Program-made: the position numbers and the translations under genes
Part shown: piece by piece, positions 1-10,706 of the stretch
How the letters are laid out: each line of letters starts with the position of its first letter
Numbering within the stretch: the stretch's first letter is position 1
The notes under the pieces: model-generated
What the model saw: the letters and a program-made list of their open reading frames with translations, nothing else
Database searches by the model: none
What the model was told of the DNA's origin: nothing
Assembly: GCF_000380165.1 (NCBI RefSeq)
Contig: NZ_KB904724.1
Location: 62,257-126,256 of the forward strand
Source: Wenjunlia vitaminophila DSM 41686
GTDB taxonomy: Bacteria; Actinomycetota; Actinomycetes; Streptomycetales; Streptomycetaceae
Reading direction: 5' to 3'
DNA length: 64,000 nucleotides

Positions 1-787
1 TGTCCACGTAGTCGTCCATGTGCCCGGGCTGGGGGTCCTTGCCCAGGACGTCGTCGTCGTACGCGGACCCGGGCTCCTTCAGGGAACGCAGCGCCACGCC
101 CTCCACCTCGCTGGTGAGCAGGTCCGCGCCGATCAGCCAGTCAGCCTCCGCCGCCGTCTGCCCCAGGGCGTACTGGCGCACCAGCGAGCCGAACACGTCG
201 GAGACCGACTCGTTCAGCGCGCCTGACTGGTCCTGGTAGTCGAGGTTGGCGGTGTACTGGGTGACGCCGTGGGCCAGCTCGTGGCCGATCACGTCGAGCG
301 ACTTCGTGAAGTCGGTGAAGATCTCCCCGTCGCCGTCACCGAAGACCATCTGCTCGCCGTCCCAGAAGGCGTTCATGTAACGGCGGCCGTAGTGGACGGT
401 GGCGTTGAGCCGCAGCCCTGACCCGTCGATGGAGTCCCGGGAGAAGGCGTCCAGGAAGAGCTTGAACGTGTCGCCCAGGCCCTCGTAGGCGCGGTTCACC
501 GAGGGGTCGGCCACCGGACCGTCCCCCTCCGTGCGGACGATCCTGCCGGGCAGCCGTTGGTGCTGCTCGGCGTCCCCGATGGCGCGGTGGGGCTTGGGCC
601 GGGCCTCGGCCCTGGGCCTGGCGGGCGGCGTCGGGGCACTGACCAGACCGATCCGTCGGTCACGGTGGACCGCGTCCAGGCGCAGCGCGCTGCGGGCGGC
701 CTGGCGGACCGCTTCGCTGCCCGAGTCGGCCAGGCGGTCCAGGAGGTGGGGCGGGACGATGCCGCAGAAGACAGGGTTGACATCCAT
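1..787 (-). CDS. Protealysin-type M4 metallopeptidase (C-terminus cut by window edge)
   Basis: Zinc endopeptidase of the thermolysin family. The frame starts at ATG 787 and runs off the left edge, so only about 262 N-terminal residues are visible. HELAH lies at residues 169-173 and the third zinc ligand Glu193 lies in NESVSD. The 24-residue spacing between His169 and Glu193 matches thermolysin. The N-terminus MDVNPVFCGIVPPHLLD is the short protealysin-like propeptide, which replaces the long FTP/PepSY prosequence. No signal peptide is visible, as is usual for protealysins. It diverges from leuA. The identification is firm; the natural substrate cannot be read from sequence. Confidence 0.93.
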   Translation of the reverse strand, partial: MDVNPVFCGIVPPHLLDRLADSGSEAVRQAARSALRLDAVHRDRRIGLVSAPTPPARPRAEARPKPHRAIGDAEQHQRLPGRIVRTEGDGPVADPSVNRAYEGLGDTFKLFLDAFSRDSIDGSGLRLNATVHYGRRYMNAFWDGEQMVFGDGDGEIFTDFTKSLDVIGHELAHGVTQYTANLDYQDQSGALNESVSDVFGSLVRQYALGQTAAEADWLIGADLLTSEVEGVALRSLKEPGSAYDDDVLGKDPQPGHMDDYVD

Positions 788-2923
<2,136 letters not shown>

Positions 2924-2959
2924 CCTTCCCCGCGGGGCTGGACCGGCGGCACGACCGCA

Positions 2960-2999
2960 GGGCGGCACCCGGTGCCCGACGTGGCACCGGGTGCCGCCC
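2960..2999 (+). terminator. Rho-independent terminator after leuA
   Basis: A perfect 17-bp stem (2960-2976 with 2983-2999) with a 6-nt loop, followed by TTCTCGTTTT. It lies 36 nt after the leuA stop and ends leuA transcription. Confidence 0.9.
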
Positions 3000-3166
3000 T
3001 TCTCGTTTTGGCTTGAACTCTGCGGGCACGCGGTGCTGACTCGATGTCACTTGGTATGGCACCATCACGCCACCGGCACCGTTGCCGAAGCGTTATCGGA
3101 CTGCTGTCCAGCGGCGCCCCGGTATCAGCCGCGGTGCTGGTGAGCGTACGAGGCGGGGAGTGTTTG

Positions 3167-3859
3167 GTGCAGATTTGGGGCCTGTGTATCTGGGGCGTGC
3201 GCACCGCGTGGCGCACCGAGGCGGACGGCGAGTTCTACTGCCCGGAGTGCGGTGGCGACCGCGGCTACCGCAGACGCGGCGGGACGCGAAGACTCACCGT
3301 GCTGGGTGTTCCGTTGCTGCGCCGCGGCTCCGCGGGCACGGTCGTGGAGTGCTCCGGATGCCGGACCCGCTACGGCCTCGAAGCCCTGGAACGTCCCACG
3401 AGTACCCGGTTCTCCGCGATGCTGCGTGACGCCGCCTACACCGTCGCCCTCGCCGTCCTGGTCGCCGGAGGCGCACAGAGCCGCCAGGCCAGGGACGCCG
3501 CCACCACGGCGGTCCGCGAGGCGGGATTCCCCGAGTGCACCGAGGAACGGCTGGACGCCATGCTGACCGCGCTGGCCGAGGACACCGACGAGCCGGCCTA
3601 CCTGGAGTACGAGGACGCCATCGACGGCTGTGGGAGCTGGCTCTCCATCGAACTGCACGAGGTGCTCGAGCCACTGGCCGAACACCTCGCCCCGCAGGGC
3701 TGCGAGCGCATCCTCCTCCAAGGAGCACGCATCGCCCTCGCGGACGGCCCGTACCTCCCGGCGGAACGGGACGCGCTCGCCGCGATCGGCCGGTGCCTGC
3801 TGATGACTCCGAAGCGGACGCAGGGGGTGCTGGAGGCGGCGGAACGGACGCCGTTCTGA
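3167..3859 (+). CDS. TerB-like protein with N-terminal zinc ribbon
   Basis: A 230-residue protein that resembles actinobacterial proteins annotated as TerB-family tellurite resistance proteins. A CPECGGD...CSGC zinc ribbon lies around residues 25-65. A helical TerB-like domain follows, with acidic residues including the segment LEYEDAIDGCG. The start GTG 3167 is chosen because GGGGAG sits 6 nt upstream at 3155-3160; the longer in-frame extension to 3044 lacks a ribosome binding site and looks non-coding. It sits between leuA and recO, a common actinomycete neighbourhood. Its function is not established; metal or stress sensing is only a family-based guess. Confidence 0.75.
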   Translation: MQIWGLCIWGVRTAWRTEADGEFYCPECGGDRGYRRRGGTRRLTVLGVPLLRRGSAGTVVECSGCRTRYGLEALERPTSTRFSAMLRDAAYTVALAVLVAGGAQSRQARDAATTAVREAGFPECTEERLDAMLTALAEDTDEPAYLEYEDAIDGCGSWLSIELHEVLEPLAEHLAPQGCERILLQGARIALADGPYLPAERDALAAIGRCLLMTPKRTQGVLEAAERTPF

Positions 3860-4148
3860 TTGTGTTCGCTCGCCGCCGGCCGCTTGGGGGTGCCCCTGCC
3901 GGCGTTCCTCAGACCTGCTCCCTCGTTCCTCGGTCGCTGGTCTTCGTCTCTTCGGCAGGGGCAGCGGCCTTTGGCTCGCTCACGTCTTCGCGACGCCGGG
4001 GCGAAGGTGCACGACGCTGCGGCGTGGTGGGGTTCGCTCGCTGATGTTGGTGTCTCGGGGGCGGGGTGTGCGGCACGCCTGGGCTGGGGATGCGGAACAA
4101 TGGTTGGGTGAGCCAGCCAACCGAGCGAACCGGCCAGGGGTGGGCCGG
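3860..4148. other. Gene-free stretch before recO
   Basis: About 290 nt with no reading frame showing coding bias on either strand. The recO ribosome binding site AGGGG lies at its end (4136-4140). No clear hairpin terminator for the TerB-like gene was found. Confidence 0.4.
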
Positions 4149-4895
4149 ATGAGCCTGTTCCGTGACGACGGCGTGGTGCTGCGCACCCAGAAGCTGGGCG
4201 AGGCGGACCGGATCATCACCCTGCTCACCCGGCAGCACGGCCGGGTACGGGCGGTGGCCCGCGGGGTGCGCCGCACCAAGTCGAAGTTCGGTGCTCGCCT
4301 GGAACCGTTCTCCCACGTGGACGTGCAGTTCTTTGCCCGCGGGAGTGAACTGCTCGGACGTGGGCTGCCGCTGTGCACCCAGGTGGAGACCATAGCCCCG
4401 CACGGCGGCGAGATCGTCGGCGACTACCAGAGGTACACGGCGGGGACGGCGATGCTGGAGACCGCGGAGCGGTTCACCGACAGCGAGGGCGTGCCGGCCG
4501 TCCAGCAGTACCTGTTGCTGGTCGGGGCGCTGCGCACGCTGGCGGCCGGTACCCACGAGCCGCGTCTGGTGCTGGACGCGTTCCTGTTGCGTTCGCTGGC
4601 CGTCAACGGGTACGCGCCCAGCTTCGACGACTGCGCCAGGTGCGGACTCCCTGGACCGAACAGGTTCTTCTCGGTCGCCTCCGGGGGCACCGTCTGTGGC
4701 GATTGTCGGCCCCCGGGCAGCGTCGTACCCTCGCCGGAGTCCCTGGAGCTGCTGGGGGCGCTGCTCGCCGGGGACTGGGCGACCGCTGACGCGTGCGAAC
4801 CGCGGTTCAGCCGTGAGGGCAGTGGCATGGTCGCCGCCTACCTACAGTGGCACCTCGAGCGGGGTCTCCGCTCCCTGAGATACGTGGAGAAGTAG
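4149..4895 (+). CDS. recO: DNA repair protein RecO
   Basis: Recombination mediator of the RecFOR pathway that helps load RecA on SSB-coated DNA and anneals strands. It has 248 residues. The N-terminal OB fold contains LFRDDGVVLRTQKLGEADRI. A C-terminal zinc motif has CARCG and CGDC pairs around residues 165-190. The start ATG 4149 has AGGGG 8 nt upstream; the in-frame extension to 4044 is not supported. It is followed 3 nt later by uppS, so the two genes are cotranscribed, the usual actinobacterial arrangement. Confidence 0.95.
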   Translation: MSLFRDDGVVLRTQKLGEADRIITLLTRQHGRVRAVARGVRRTKSKFGARLEPFSHVDVQFFARGSELLGRGLPLCTQVETIAPHGGEIVGDYQRYTAGTAMLETAERFTDSEGVPAVQQYLLLVGALRTLAAGTHEPRLVLDAFLLRSLAVNGYAPSFDDCARCGLPGPNRFFSVASGGTVCGDCRPPGSVVPSPESLELLGALLAGDWATADACEPRFSREGSGMVAAYLQWHLERGLRSLRYVEK

Positions 4896-4898
4896 CGC

Positions 4899-5714
4899 AT
4901 GGCACGTCGTGGGATCCTCAGCCGGCAGCGTCGCGAGTACCTGCCGCCCGAACCGCATCCCTCGGGGGCCCAACCGCCCAAGCTGCCCGGAGAGCTGGTT
5001 CCCGGCCACGTGGCGATCGTCATGGACGGGAACGGCCGGTGGGCCAAGGCGCGCAACCTGCCTCGCACCGAGGGCCACAAGGTCGGCGAGGCGGTGGTGC
5101 TCGACGTGGTCAGGGGCTGCATCGAACTGGGGGTGCGGAACCTGTCCCTGTACGCGTTCTCCACCGAGAACTGGAAGCGTTCACCGGACGAGGTCCGCTT
5201 CCTGATGAACTTCAACCGGGACGTGATCCGCCGCCGCCGGGAGGAGCTCGGCGCCATGGGGGTGCGCATCCGCTGGGCCGGTCGGATGCCCAAGCTGTGG
5301 AAGAGCGTTGTCCACGAGTTGCAGATAGCGGAGGAGCACACCCGCGACAACGACCTGATGACGCTCTACATGTGCGTCAACTACGGTGGGCGGGCCGAGG
5401 TCGCCGACGCCGCGCAGGCACTCGCCCGGGATGTGGCGGCGGGCAGGGTGGACCCGTCCAAGGTCAACGAGAAGCTGTTCGCCCGGTACATGTACTACCC
5501 GGACATGCCGGACGTGGACCTGTTCATCCGTCCGTCCGGTGAGCAGCGGACCTCCAACTACCTGATATGGCAGTCGGCGTACGCGGAGATGGTGTTCCAG
5601 GACGTGCTGTGGCCGGACTTCGACCGCAGGAACCTGTGGGCGGCGTGCGAGGAGTACGCCTCCAGGGACCGCCGTTACGGCGGGACGTTGCCCACCGCCG
5701 CACGGAACTCCTAG
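4899..5714 (+). CDS. uppS: Isoprenyl (undecaprenyl) diphosphate synthase
   Basis: Cis-prenyltransferase that condenses isopentenyl diphosphate units to make the polyprenyl carrier lipid for peptidoglycan and other surface polymers. It has 271 residues. The P-loop-like [10 protein letters not shown] carries the catalytic Asp near residue 43, followed by [13 protein letters not shown] and the diphosphate-binding [12 protein letters not shown] near residue 215. It starts 3 nt after the recO stop and is followed by a stable hairpin. Product chain length cannot be judged from sequence. Confidence 0.95.
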   Translation: MARRGILSRQRREYLPPEPHPSGAQPPKLPGELVPGHVAIVMDGNGRWAKARNLPRTEGHKVGEAVVLDVVRGCIELGVRNLSLYAFSTENWKRSPDEVRFLMNFNRDVIRRRREELGAMGVRIRWAGRMPKLWKSVVHELQIAEEHTRDNDLMTLYMCVNYGGRAEVADAAQALARDVAAGRVDPSKVNEKLFARYMYYPDMPDVDLFIRPSGEQRTSNYLIWQSAYAEMVFQDVLWPDFDRRNLWAACEEYASRDRRYGGTLPTAARNS

Positions 5715-5716
5715 CT

Positions 5717-5747
5717 GGTGGCCCCCGGGCAGCGCCCGGGGGCCACC
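5717..5747 (+). terminator. Hairpin terminator after uppS
   Basis: A 14-bp perfect GC-rich stem (5717-5730 with 5734-5747), 3-nt loop, immediately after the uppS stop. There is no U-tract, as often seen in high-GC actinomycetes. Confidence 0.75.
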
Positions 5748-5869
5748 CAGCACGGCGCCGTACTTGGGTGGGCGCGGTTTTCTCGTCCAGTGACAGCGAT
5801 CACCGGTTTACGGTGTAAATGAAAGCGCAAACTTTTCCACAGTACTACCTGAGCCGGTACGCTGTGCTC

Positions 5870-6274
5870 ATGGACACACCGCGATGCGCATCGGCGGCAC
5901 CGGACACGTCAGTGGAGTTCGACGTGTTCGCCCGCGGCTGCCCTTCCCGGCCCGTCCTTGAACACCTCACCGGTCGCTGGGGAACGCTCGTCCTGGCCGC
6001 CCTCGCCAAGGGGCCCACCCGCTTCGGAGCGCTGCGCCGCCGGGTGGACGGGGTCAGCGAGAAGATGCTGTCCCAGACGCTGCACCTGCTGGAGCGCGAC
6101 GGGTTCGTCCACCGCGAGGTGCGCAGCACCATCCCGCCGCACGTCGAGTACCGCCTCACCGAGTTGGGCGCGGACACCGCGCCCCGCCTGCTGGCCCTGA
6201 TCGAGCACCTGGAGGCCCGCATGCCGGAGATCCTCGCCGCCCAACACCGCCACGGGGCGGGCTCGGCTGAGTGA
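5870..6274 (+). CDS. HxlR-family winged-helix transcriptional regulator
   Basis: A 134-residue regulator. FARGCPSRPVLEHLTGRWGTLVLAAL is split here as its family hallmark: CPSRP near the N-terminus, then HLTGRWG, then a winged helix with MLSQTLHLLERDGFV. The start ATG 5870 is favoured because a -10 box TACGCT at 5858-5863 with TTCCAC 17 nt upstream places the transcription start on the A of ATG (leaderless). An in-frame ATG at 5819 lies upstream of that promoter. It is codirectional with the DODA dioxygenase and probably controls it. Members often sense quinones, aldehydes or redox change; the ligand here is unknown. Confidence 0.9.
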   Translation: MDTPRCASAAPDTSVEFDVFARGCPSRPVLEHLTGRWGTLVLAALAKGPTRFGALRRRVDGVSEKMLSQTLHLLERDGFVHREVRSTIPPHVEYRLTELGADTAPRLLALIEHLEARMPEILAAQHRHGAGSAE

Positions 6275-6293
6275 CGTCCCCTCGGGGACGTCA
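6272..6293 (+). terminator. Short palindromic hairpin at the HxlR gene end
   Basis: A 10-bp perfect inverted repeat TGACGTCCCC/GGGGACGTCA around a 2-nt centre, overlapping the HxlR stop codon. It could be a terminator or a protein-binding palindrome. Confidence 0.45.
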
Positions 6294-6490
6294 ACGCCAG
6301 GTGCGCTCGATCCCGGTCGGGTTGTCGCCGGTCACCGGACCGATGAAGTCCTCCATCGCGCCGCGAGCTCGTCCATCGCCGTGTCCTCGGTGCGCTCGTC
6401 CAAGGCTGCCTCCGTGACCGGTCCCTTCCGGATGCCCCCGGGGCCCCGGTCGATTCCTGTCCGCCCGGCCGGTTCGGGCCGGCGGTAGCC
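6294..6490 (-). pseudogene. Possible degenerate C-terminal gene remnant
   Basis: On the minus strand a reading frame encodes a segment containing EAALDERTEDTAMDELAA. After an apparent one-base slip near 6360 it continues as EDFIGPVTGDNPTGIERTWR and a stop. Both halves show coding-like G/C third positions, but no single frame spans them. This suggests the frameshifted tail of a lost gene between the HxlR and DODA genes. The parent family is not recognised, and chance cannot be excluded. Confidence 0.3.
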
Positions 6491-6562
6491 GTCACGGGTG
6501 GCCGGGACGCCTGCGGCGGTCCTCGGGGCGGCAGGCGGTCACTTGTCCGCGTCGACACTTCG

Positions 6563-6604
6563 ACTTATGCTTTCTAATCGTAAGTGGTTACTTTTCGAAA
6601 GTAA
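6563..6604 (+). promoter_or_regulatory. AT-rich operator/promoter before the DODA dioxygenase
   Basis: An AT-rich island in a 72% GC context. An inverted repeat ACTTA (6563-6567)/TAAGT (6581-6585) is followed by an imperfect palindrome TTACTTTTCGAAAGTAA (6588-6604), ending 25 nt before the dioxygenase ATG. HxlR/MarR-type regulators bind such ACTT/AAGT dyads, so this is a likely operator for the neighbouring HxlR protein. Confidence 0.55.
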
Positions 6605-6629
6605 TCGCCGCGCCGAAGGAAGCCGCGCC

Positions 6630-7484
6630 ATGCCCAACGCCGCGTACGAACGATTCCTCTCCGAAGCGGGACCCCGGAGCGCCGCGCAGTCCCTCTGGAC
6701 CGCCGCGGACGGCCCCCTCCCGGCGCTCTACCTGAGCCACGGTGCCCCGCCACTGCTGGACGACGCCGACTGGATGCGCCAGCTCAACGCCTGGGCCCTG
6801 TCGATGCCCAAGCCGCGCGGCATCCTCGTCGTCAGTGCCCACTGGGAGGCCGCGCCCGTCGCGGTCACGGCTCCCGCCGCGGCGACGCCGCTCGTCTACG
6901 ACTTCCACGGGTTCGAAGAGCGCTACTACCGGATGACCTACCCCAGCCCGGACGCCGGTGACCTCACCCGCCGCGTCGTGGCCGCGCTGCCGGAACGGGT
7001 CCACGAGCACCCCGACCGGGGGCTCGACCACGGCGCCTGGGTCCCCCTCAAGGCGATGTACCCGCTCGCCGACGTCCCGGTCGTGCAGCTCAGCATGCCG
7101 ACCCTCGCCGCGGAGCCCCTGCTGGACGTCGGGCGCAGACTGCGTGCCCTGCGCGACGAGGGCGTTCTCGTCGTCGGCTCGGGCTTCATGACCCACGGGC
7201 TCCCGTTCCTCACCCGCGAGATCATCGGGGGCGCGGTGCCGGAACCCGCCTGGTCCGTGGACTTCGACGCCTGGGCCGCCGACGCGCTGCGCCGCAACGA
7301 CCTCGACGCGCTCGCCGACTTCCGGACCAAGGCGCCGGGCATGCCCTACGCCCACCCCACCGTCGAGCACTTCAGCCCGCTCTTCGTCGCCCTCGGCGCT
7401 TCGAGCGCCGGGGCGGAGCGGGCCAGGAGCGTCATCGACGGCTACTGGTGGGGGCTGTCCAAGCGCTCGTTCCAGGTGGCCTGA
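6630..7484 (+). CDS. DODA-type (LigB-like) extradiol ring-cleavage dioxygenase
   Basis: A 284-residue cytoplasmic enzyme of the class III extradiol dioxygenase family related to 4,5-DOPA dioxygenase. Metal-site motifs are visible: LSHGAPP (His37), SAHWEA near residue 75, LDHGAWVPL near 135, and a further His in GFMTHGLPF. The start ATG 6630 has GAAGGAAG 7 nt upstream; the longer frame from 6498 is unsupported. It lies 356 nt after the HxlR gene, behind an AT-rich operator. Many such proteins act on catechol-like compounds; the substrate here is not predictable. Confidence 0.9.
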   Translation: MPNAAYERFLSEAGPRSAAQSLWTAADGPLPALYLSHGAPPLLDDADWMRQLNAWALSMPKPRGILVVSAHWEAAPVAVTAPAAATPLVYDFHGFEERYYRMTYPSPDAGDLTRRVVAALPERVHEHPDRGLDHGAWVPLKAMYPLADVPVVQLSMPTLAAEPLLDVGRRLRALRDEGVLVVGSGFMTHGLPFLTREIIGGAVPEPAWSVDFDAWAADALRRNDLDALADFRTKAPGMPYAHPTVEHFSPLFVALGASSAGAERARSVIDGYWWGLSKRSFQVA

Positions 7485-7541
7485 CCGCGCCTGGGCTCCG
7501 CCGGTGTCACCCGGGGGTGCCCGTCCAGCCGCCCGCGCGGT

Positions 7542-7949
7542 TCAATCCCCGGCGCACTGGGCGCAGGTGCCGAAGATCTCCATCGTGTGTGCCACATCGA
7601 CGAACCCGTGGTCGGCCGCGACCCCTTCGGCCCACTTCTCCACGGCCGGACCCTCGACCTCCACCGTCCGCCCGCAGGAGCGGCACACCAGGTGGTGGTG
7701 GTGTCCCCGGCTGCACCGCCGGTACATGGCCTCGCCCTCGTCGGTGCGCAGCACGTCCACCTCGCCCGCGTCGGCCAGGGACTGCAGGGTGCGGTAGACC
7801 GTGGTCAGCCCCACCGAGTCGCCGCGGTGCCGGAGCAGGTCGTGGAGTTCCTGGGCGCTGCGGAACTCGTCCACCTCGTCGAGGGCGGACGCGACCGCGG
7901 CGCGCTGCCGGGTCGCCCGGCCGCGCGTCGGGGGGTTGGCGGTGTTCAC
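7542..7949 (-). CDS. zur: Fur-family zinc uptake regulator
   Basis: A 135-residue Fur-family repressor with an N-terminal winged helix (RATRQRAAVASALDEVDEFRSAQELHDLLR region split over the first 40 residues), a HHHHLVC metal-binding segment, and two CxxC pairs (CRSC, CAQC) for structural zinc. The start GTG 7949 is chosen for GGAGGAG immediately upstream. It lies 63 nt after znuB and is codirectional with the znu genes, so it is identified as Zur rather than Fur. It should bind the dyad at the znuA promoter when zinc is plentiful. Confidence 0.9.
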   Translation of the reverse strand: MNTANPPTRGRATRQRAAVASALDEVDEFRSAQELHDLLRHRGDSVGLTTVYRTLQSLADAGEVDVLRTDEGEAMYRRCSRGHHHHLVCRSCGRTVEVEGPAVEKWAEGVAADHGFVDVAHTMEIFGTCAQCAGD

Positions 7950-8012
7950 CGGTTTCTCCTCCTCGAGACTGGCCGTGCTGTCCTTCCGGCACATTGTGCC
8001 AGTAAGGCAACC

Positions 8013-8912
8013 CTAAACGGGTAGGTCGCCCTTGGGCGTGACCGAAGGGAGCGTGGGGAGGCGCTCGTCCGGGCGCTCCGCCTCCGCCCTGCGGGCGCGC
8101 CGCGCGGCCAGCGGCGTCGCGATCGCGGTGACCACGAGGAAGACACCGATGGCCAGGACGACGATGGTGGCTCCGGAGGGGGCGTCCACGTAGTAGGTGG
8201 AGACGGTGCCGGACAGGGTCACCGTCACGCCGATGGCCACGGCGATGACCAGGGTGCTGGCGAACGCCCGGGTGAGCTGTTGGGCGGCGGCGACCGGGAT
8301 CACCATCAGGGCGCTGACCAGCAGCAGTCCGACCACCCGCATGGCCACCGTGACGGTGACTGCGGCGGTGACCGCCAGGGTGAGGTTGAGCAGGCGCACC
8401 GGCAGACCGGTCACCCGGGCGAACTCCTCGTCCTGGCAGACCGCGAAGAGCTGCCTGCGCAGCCCCAGGGTCACCGCCATCACCAGTCCGGCGAGCACGC
8501 TGATCACGATGACGTCGTCCTCGGAGACGGTGGTGATCGAACCGAACAGGTAGGAGAGCAACTGGGCGTTGCTGCCGTCGTCGGAGAGGTTGATCAGCAG
8601 CACACCGCCGGACATCCCGCCGTAGAAGAGCATGGCCAGGGCGATGTCGCCGTGGGTCTTGCCGTGGGCGCGGATCAGCTCCATGGCCACCGCGCCGAGG
8701 GTGGCGACCAGCACGGCCATCCAGACCGGGTCGGCGCTGAGCAGGAAGCCGAGCGCCACTCCGGCGAGCGCCACGTGGCCGATGCCGTCACCCATGATCG
8801 CCTGTCGGCGCTGCACCAGGTAGATGCCGACCGCGGGTGCGATGACCCCGATCAGTGCCGCGGCGATCAGCGCCCGCTGCATGAACGCGTGGTCGAGGAA
8901 CTCCAGGGTCAT
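8013..8912 (-). CDS. znuB: Zinc ABC transporter permease
   Basis: Membrane subunit of a high-affinity Zn(II)/Mn(II) importer of the ABC-3 family. It has 299 residues with about eight hydrophobic segments; MGDGIGHVALAGVALG is the conserved family segment near residue 40. The C-terminal tail is charged. Its ATG overlaps the znuC stop by 4 nt (ATGA), so translation is coupled. Gene order znuA-znuC-znuB-zur and the Zur box upstream support zinc as the metal. Confidence 0.94.
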   Translation of the reverse strand: MTLEFLDHAFMQRALIAAALIGVIAPAVGIYLVQRRQAIMGDGIGHVALAGVALGFLLSADPVWMAVLVATLGAVAMELIRAHGKTHGDIALAMLFYGGMSGGVLLINLSDDGSNAQLLSYLFGSITTVSEDDVIVISVLAGLVMAVTLGLRRQLFAVCQDEEFARVTGLPVRLLNLTLAVTAAVTVTVAMRVVGLLLVSALMVIPVAAAQQLTRAFASTLVIAVAIGVTVTLSGTVSTYYVDAPSGATIVVLAIGVFLVVTAIATPLAARRARRAEAERPDERLPTLPSVTPKGDLPV

Positions 8913-9760
8913 GGCTGACCTGCCCAGGTGTCGAGGAAACCGGTCCGCCCCGGCTCCGTGGTCGCGTGCGGGTGGACGTGGTCGTGTCCGGGCAGCGCGT
9001 GCGGCCCGGTGGCGGCGGGCGGGGCACCCTCGTGCACCACGAGGCCGTCGCGCAGCACTACCGCCCGGTCGATCAACGACTCGAGGGCGCCGAGCTCGTG
9101 CAGGACCAGCAGCACGGTGGTGCCCGCCGCGACCCGCTGGCGCAGGGTGTCGGCCAGGACCTGCTGGCTGGCCAGGTCAACGCCGGCCATCGGTTCGTCC
9201 ATGATCAGCAATTCGGGATCGGACGCCAGCGCCCGGGCGATCAGCACCCGCTGGTGCTGGCCCCCGGAGAGCGCGTTGACCGAGTCGTCCGCCCGGTTCG
9301 CCATGCCGACGAGCTCCAGGGCCCAGGTCACCGCCGCCCGGTCGGCGCGCCCGAGTGGGCGCAGCCCGGTGCGGGAGAGCCGACCGGTGGAGACCACCTC
9401 GCGCACGGTCGCCGGCACCCCGCTGGCCGCGGTGGTGCGCTGCGGTACGTAGCCGATCCGCCGCCACTGCCGGAAGCGCCTGCTCGGGGTGCCGAACAGC
9501 TCCAGCTCCCCGGTGGTCAGCGGAACCTGGCCGACCACCGCCCGGATGGTGGTGGACTTGCCGGAGCCGTTCCCGCCGAGGAGCGCCACCACCTCGCCGC
9601 GGTGGACGGTCAGGTCCACCCCGCGCAGCACCGGGCGCCCTCCGAGGGACGCGGTGGCGCCGCGCAGGGACACCACGGCGGGCGGGTGAGCCGCGCCGCT
9701 GTCGGGTGTCGTCGTGCGGGGTTCCGGCCGCTGCTTGGAGCGGCCCGCGGGAGCGGTCAC
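8909..9760 (-). CDS. znuC: Zinc ABC transporter ATP-binding protein
   Basis: A 283-residue cytoplasmic ATPase that powers ZnuB. Walker A is GGNGSGKST, the signature LSGGQHQR, Walker B LLIMDEPMAGVD, and the H-loop lies in LLVLHELG. The His-rich C-terminal tail (HDHVHPH) may bind metal. The start GTG 9760 overlaps the znuA stop (GTGA) with GGAGG 6 nt upstream. The open frame extends far upstream through znuA in another register, but that part is not coding. Confidence 0.95.
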   Translation of the reverse strand: MTAPAGRSKQRPEPRTTTPDSGAAHPPAVVSLRGATASLGGRPVLRGVDLTVHRGEVVALLGGNGSGKSTTIRAVVGQVPLTTGELELFGTPSRRFRQWRRIGYVPQRTTAASGVPATVREVVSTGRLSRTGLRPLGRADRAAVTWALELVGMANRADDSVNALSGGQHQRVLIARALASDPELLIMDEPMAGVDLASQQVLADTLRQRVAAGTTVLLVLHELGALESLIDRAVVLRDGLVVHEGAPPAATGPHALPGHDHVHPHATTEPGRTGFLDTWAGQP

Positions 9761-10692
9761 GATGCCTCCAGGGCGACGCGTAGTTCCTTGAGGTTCTGCC
9801 GCATCACTGTGAAGTAGGTGCTCTTCTCCGGGTCGCTGACGCTCTCCAGGGGATTGAGCACCGCGGTGCGCAGGCCGAGGTCCTTGGCGAGCGTCTTCGC
9901 GGTCTTCGGGCTGGCCTGCGACTCGAAGAAGATCGTGGTCACCTTCTCGTCCTTGACCGTCTCCTCCAGGTCGGCGAGGCGGGCGGGGCTGGGCTCGGCC
10001 TCGGGGTTCACCCCGTTGATGGCCACCTGCTTCAGGTGGTAGCGCTCGGCCAGGTAACCGAACGCGGAGTGGGTGGTGACGAAGGTACGGTTCTGCACGG
10101 TGGCCAGGCCCTCCTGGAACTCCCTGTCCAGCGCCTTGAGCTCCTTGACCAGCGTCGCGGCGTTGGCCCGGTAGTCGTCGGCGTGGTCCGGATCGACGTC
10201 CGAGAGCTCGTCCCGCACGCCCTCGGCGACCTTGGCCAGCCGGGTGGGATCCAGCCAAATGTGCGGGTCGCCGTGGTCGTGGTCGTGGCCGCCCTCCTCG
10301 TCGCCGTGCTCCTCGCCCTCGTGTTCCACCAGGGCGGAGTACTCGGTGGCCTCCGCGACGTGGTCCACGCCGGCCTGCTCGACGGCCTCGTCCACCGCCG
10401 GTTGCAGGCCCTTGAGGTAGACCACCAGGTCGGCGTCGCCGAGCTCGCCGGTCTGCCGCGCGGAGAGTTCCAGGTCATGGGGCTCGGCACCGGGCTTGAC
10501 GAGGTTGGTGACCTTCACGTGCGTCCCGCCCACGCGCTCGGTGACGTACTGCAGGGGGTAGAGGGTGGTGGTGGCGTCCACCCGGCCGTCGTCACCGACC
10601 GCCTCGTCCGAGGCGCATCCGGTGGCGCCGAACACGACGAGTGCGGCGACTCCGGCCACGGAGGCGGATATGAGCGGATCACGTACGTTCAT
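9757..10692 (-). CDS. znuA: Zinc-binding lipoprotein of ABC transporter
   Basis: A 311-residue extracellular metal-binding lipoprotein of the cluster A-I family. The signal peptide ends in lipobox ATGC (Cys26). The mature protein has the three His ligands expected of the family (EPHD, HIWLDP, THSAFGYL) and a His/Asp/Glu-rich loop, HEGEEHGDEEGGHDHDHGD, typical of zinc-specific members. The start ATG 10692 lies exactly at the predicted transcription start of a TTGACA-18-GATAAT promoter, so the mRNA is probably leaderless. An ATG 18 nt upstream is inside the -10/operator region and is less likely. Confidence 0.94.
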   Translation of the reverse strand: MNVRDPLISASVAGVAALVVFGATGCASDEAVGDDGRVDATTTLYPLQYVTERVGGTHVKVTNLVKPGAEPHDLELSARQTGELGDADLVVYLKGLQPAVDEAVEQAGVDHVAEATEYSALVEHEGEEHGDEEGGHDHDHGDPHIWLDPTRLAKVAEGVRDELSDVDPDHADDYRANAATLVKELKALDREFQEGLATVQNRTFVTTHSAFGYLAERYHLKQVAINGVNPEAEPSPARLADLEETVKDEKVTTIFFESQASPKTAKTLAKDLGLRTAVLNPLESVSDPEKSTYFTVMRQNLKELRVALEAS

Positions 10693-10706
10693 GAAAATCA
10701 TTATCA
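10692..10706 (-). promoter_or_regulatory. Zur box over the znuA start
   Basis: TGAAAATCATTATCA (plus strand), i.e. TGATAATGATTTTCA reading toward znuA, closely matches the actinobacterial Zur consensus (TGAAAATGATTTTCA-like). It covers the -10 box and the znuA ATG, so bound Zur would block both initiation of transcription and the leaderless message. Confidence 0.85.

Noticed and set aside
8013-10692. Iron- or manganese-specific rather than zinc transport
   Set aside because: The His-rich loop of the binding protein, the Zur-type dyad and linkage to a zur gene favour zinc.
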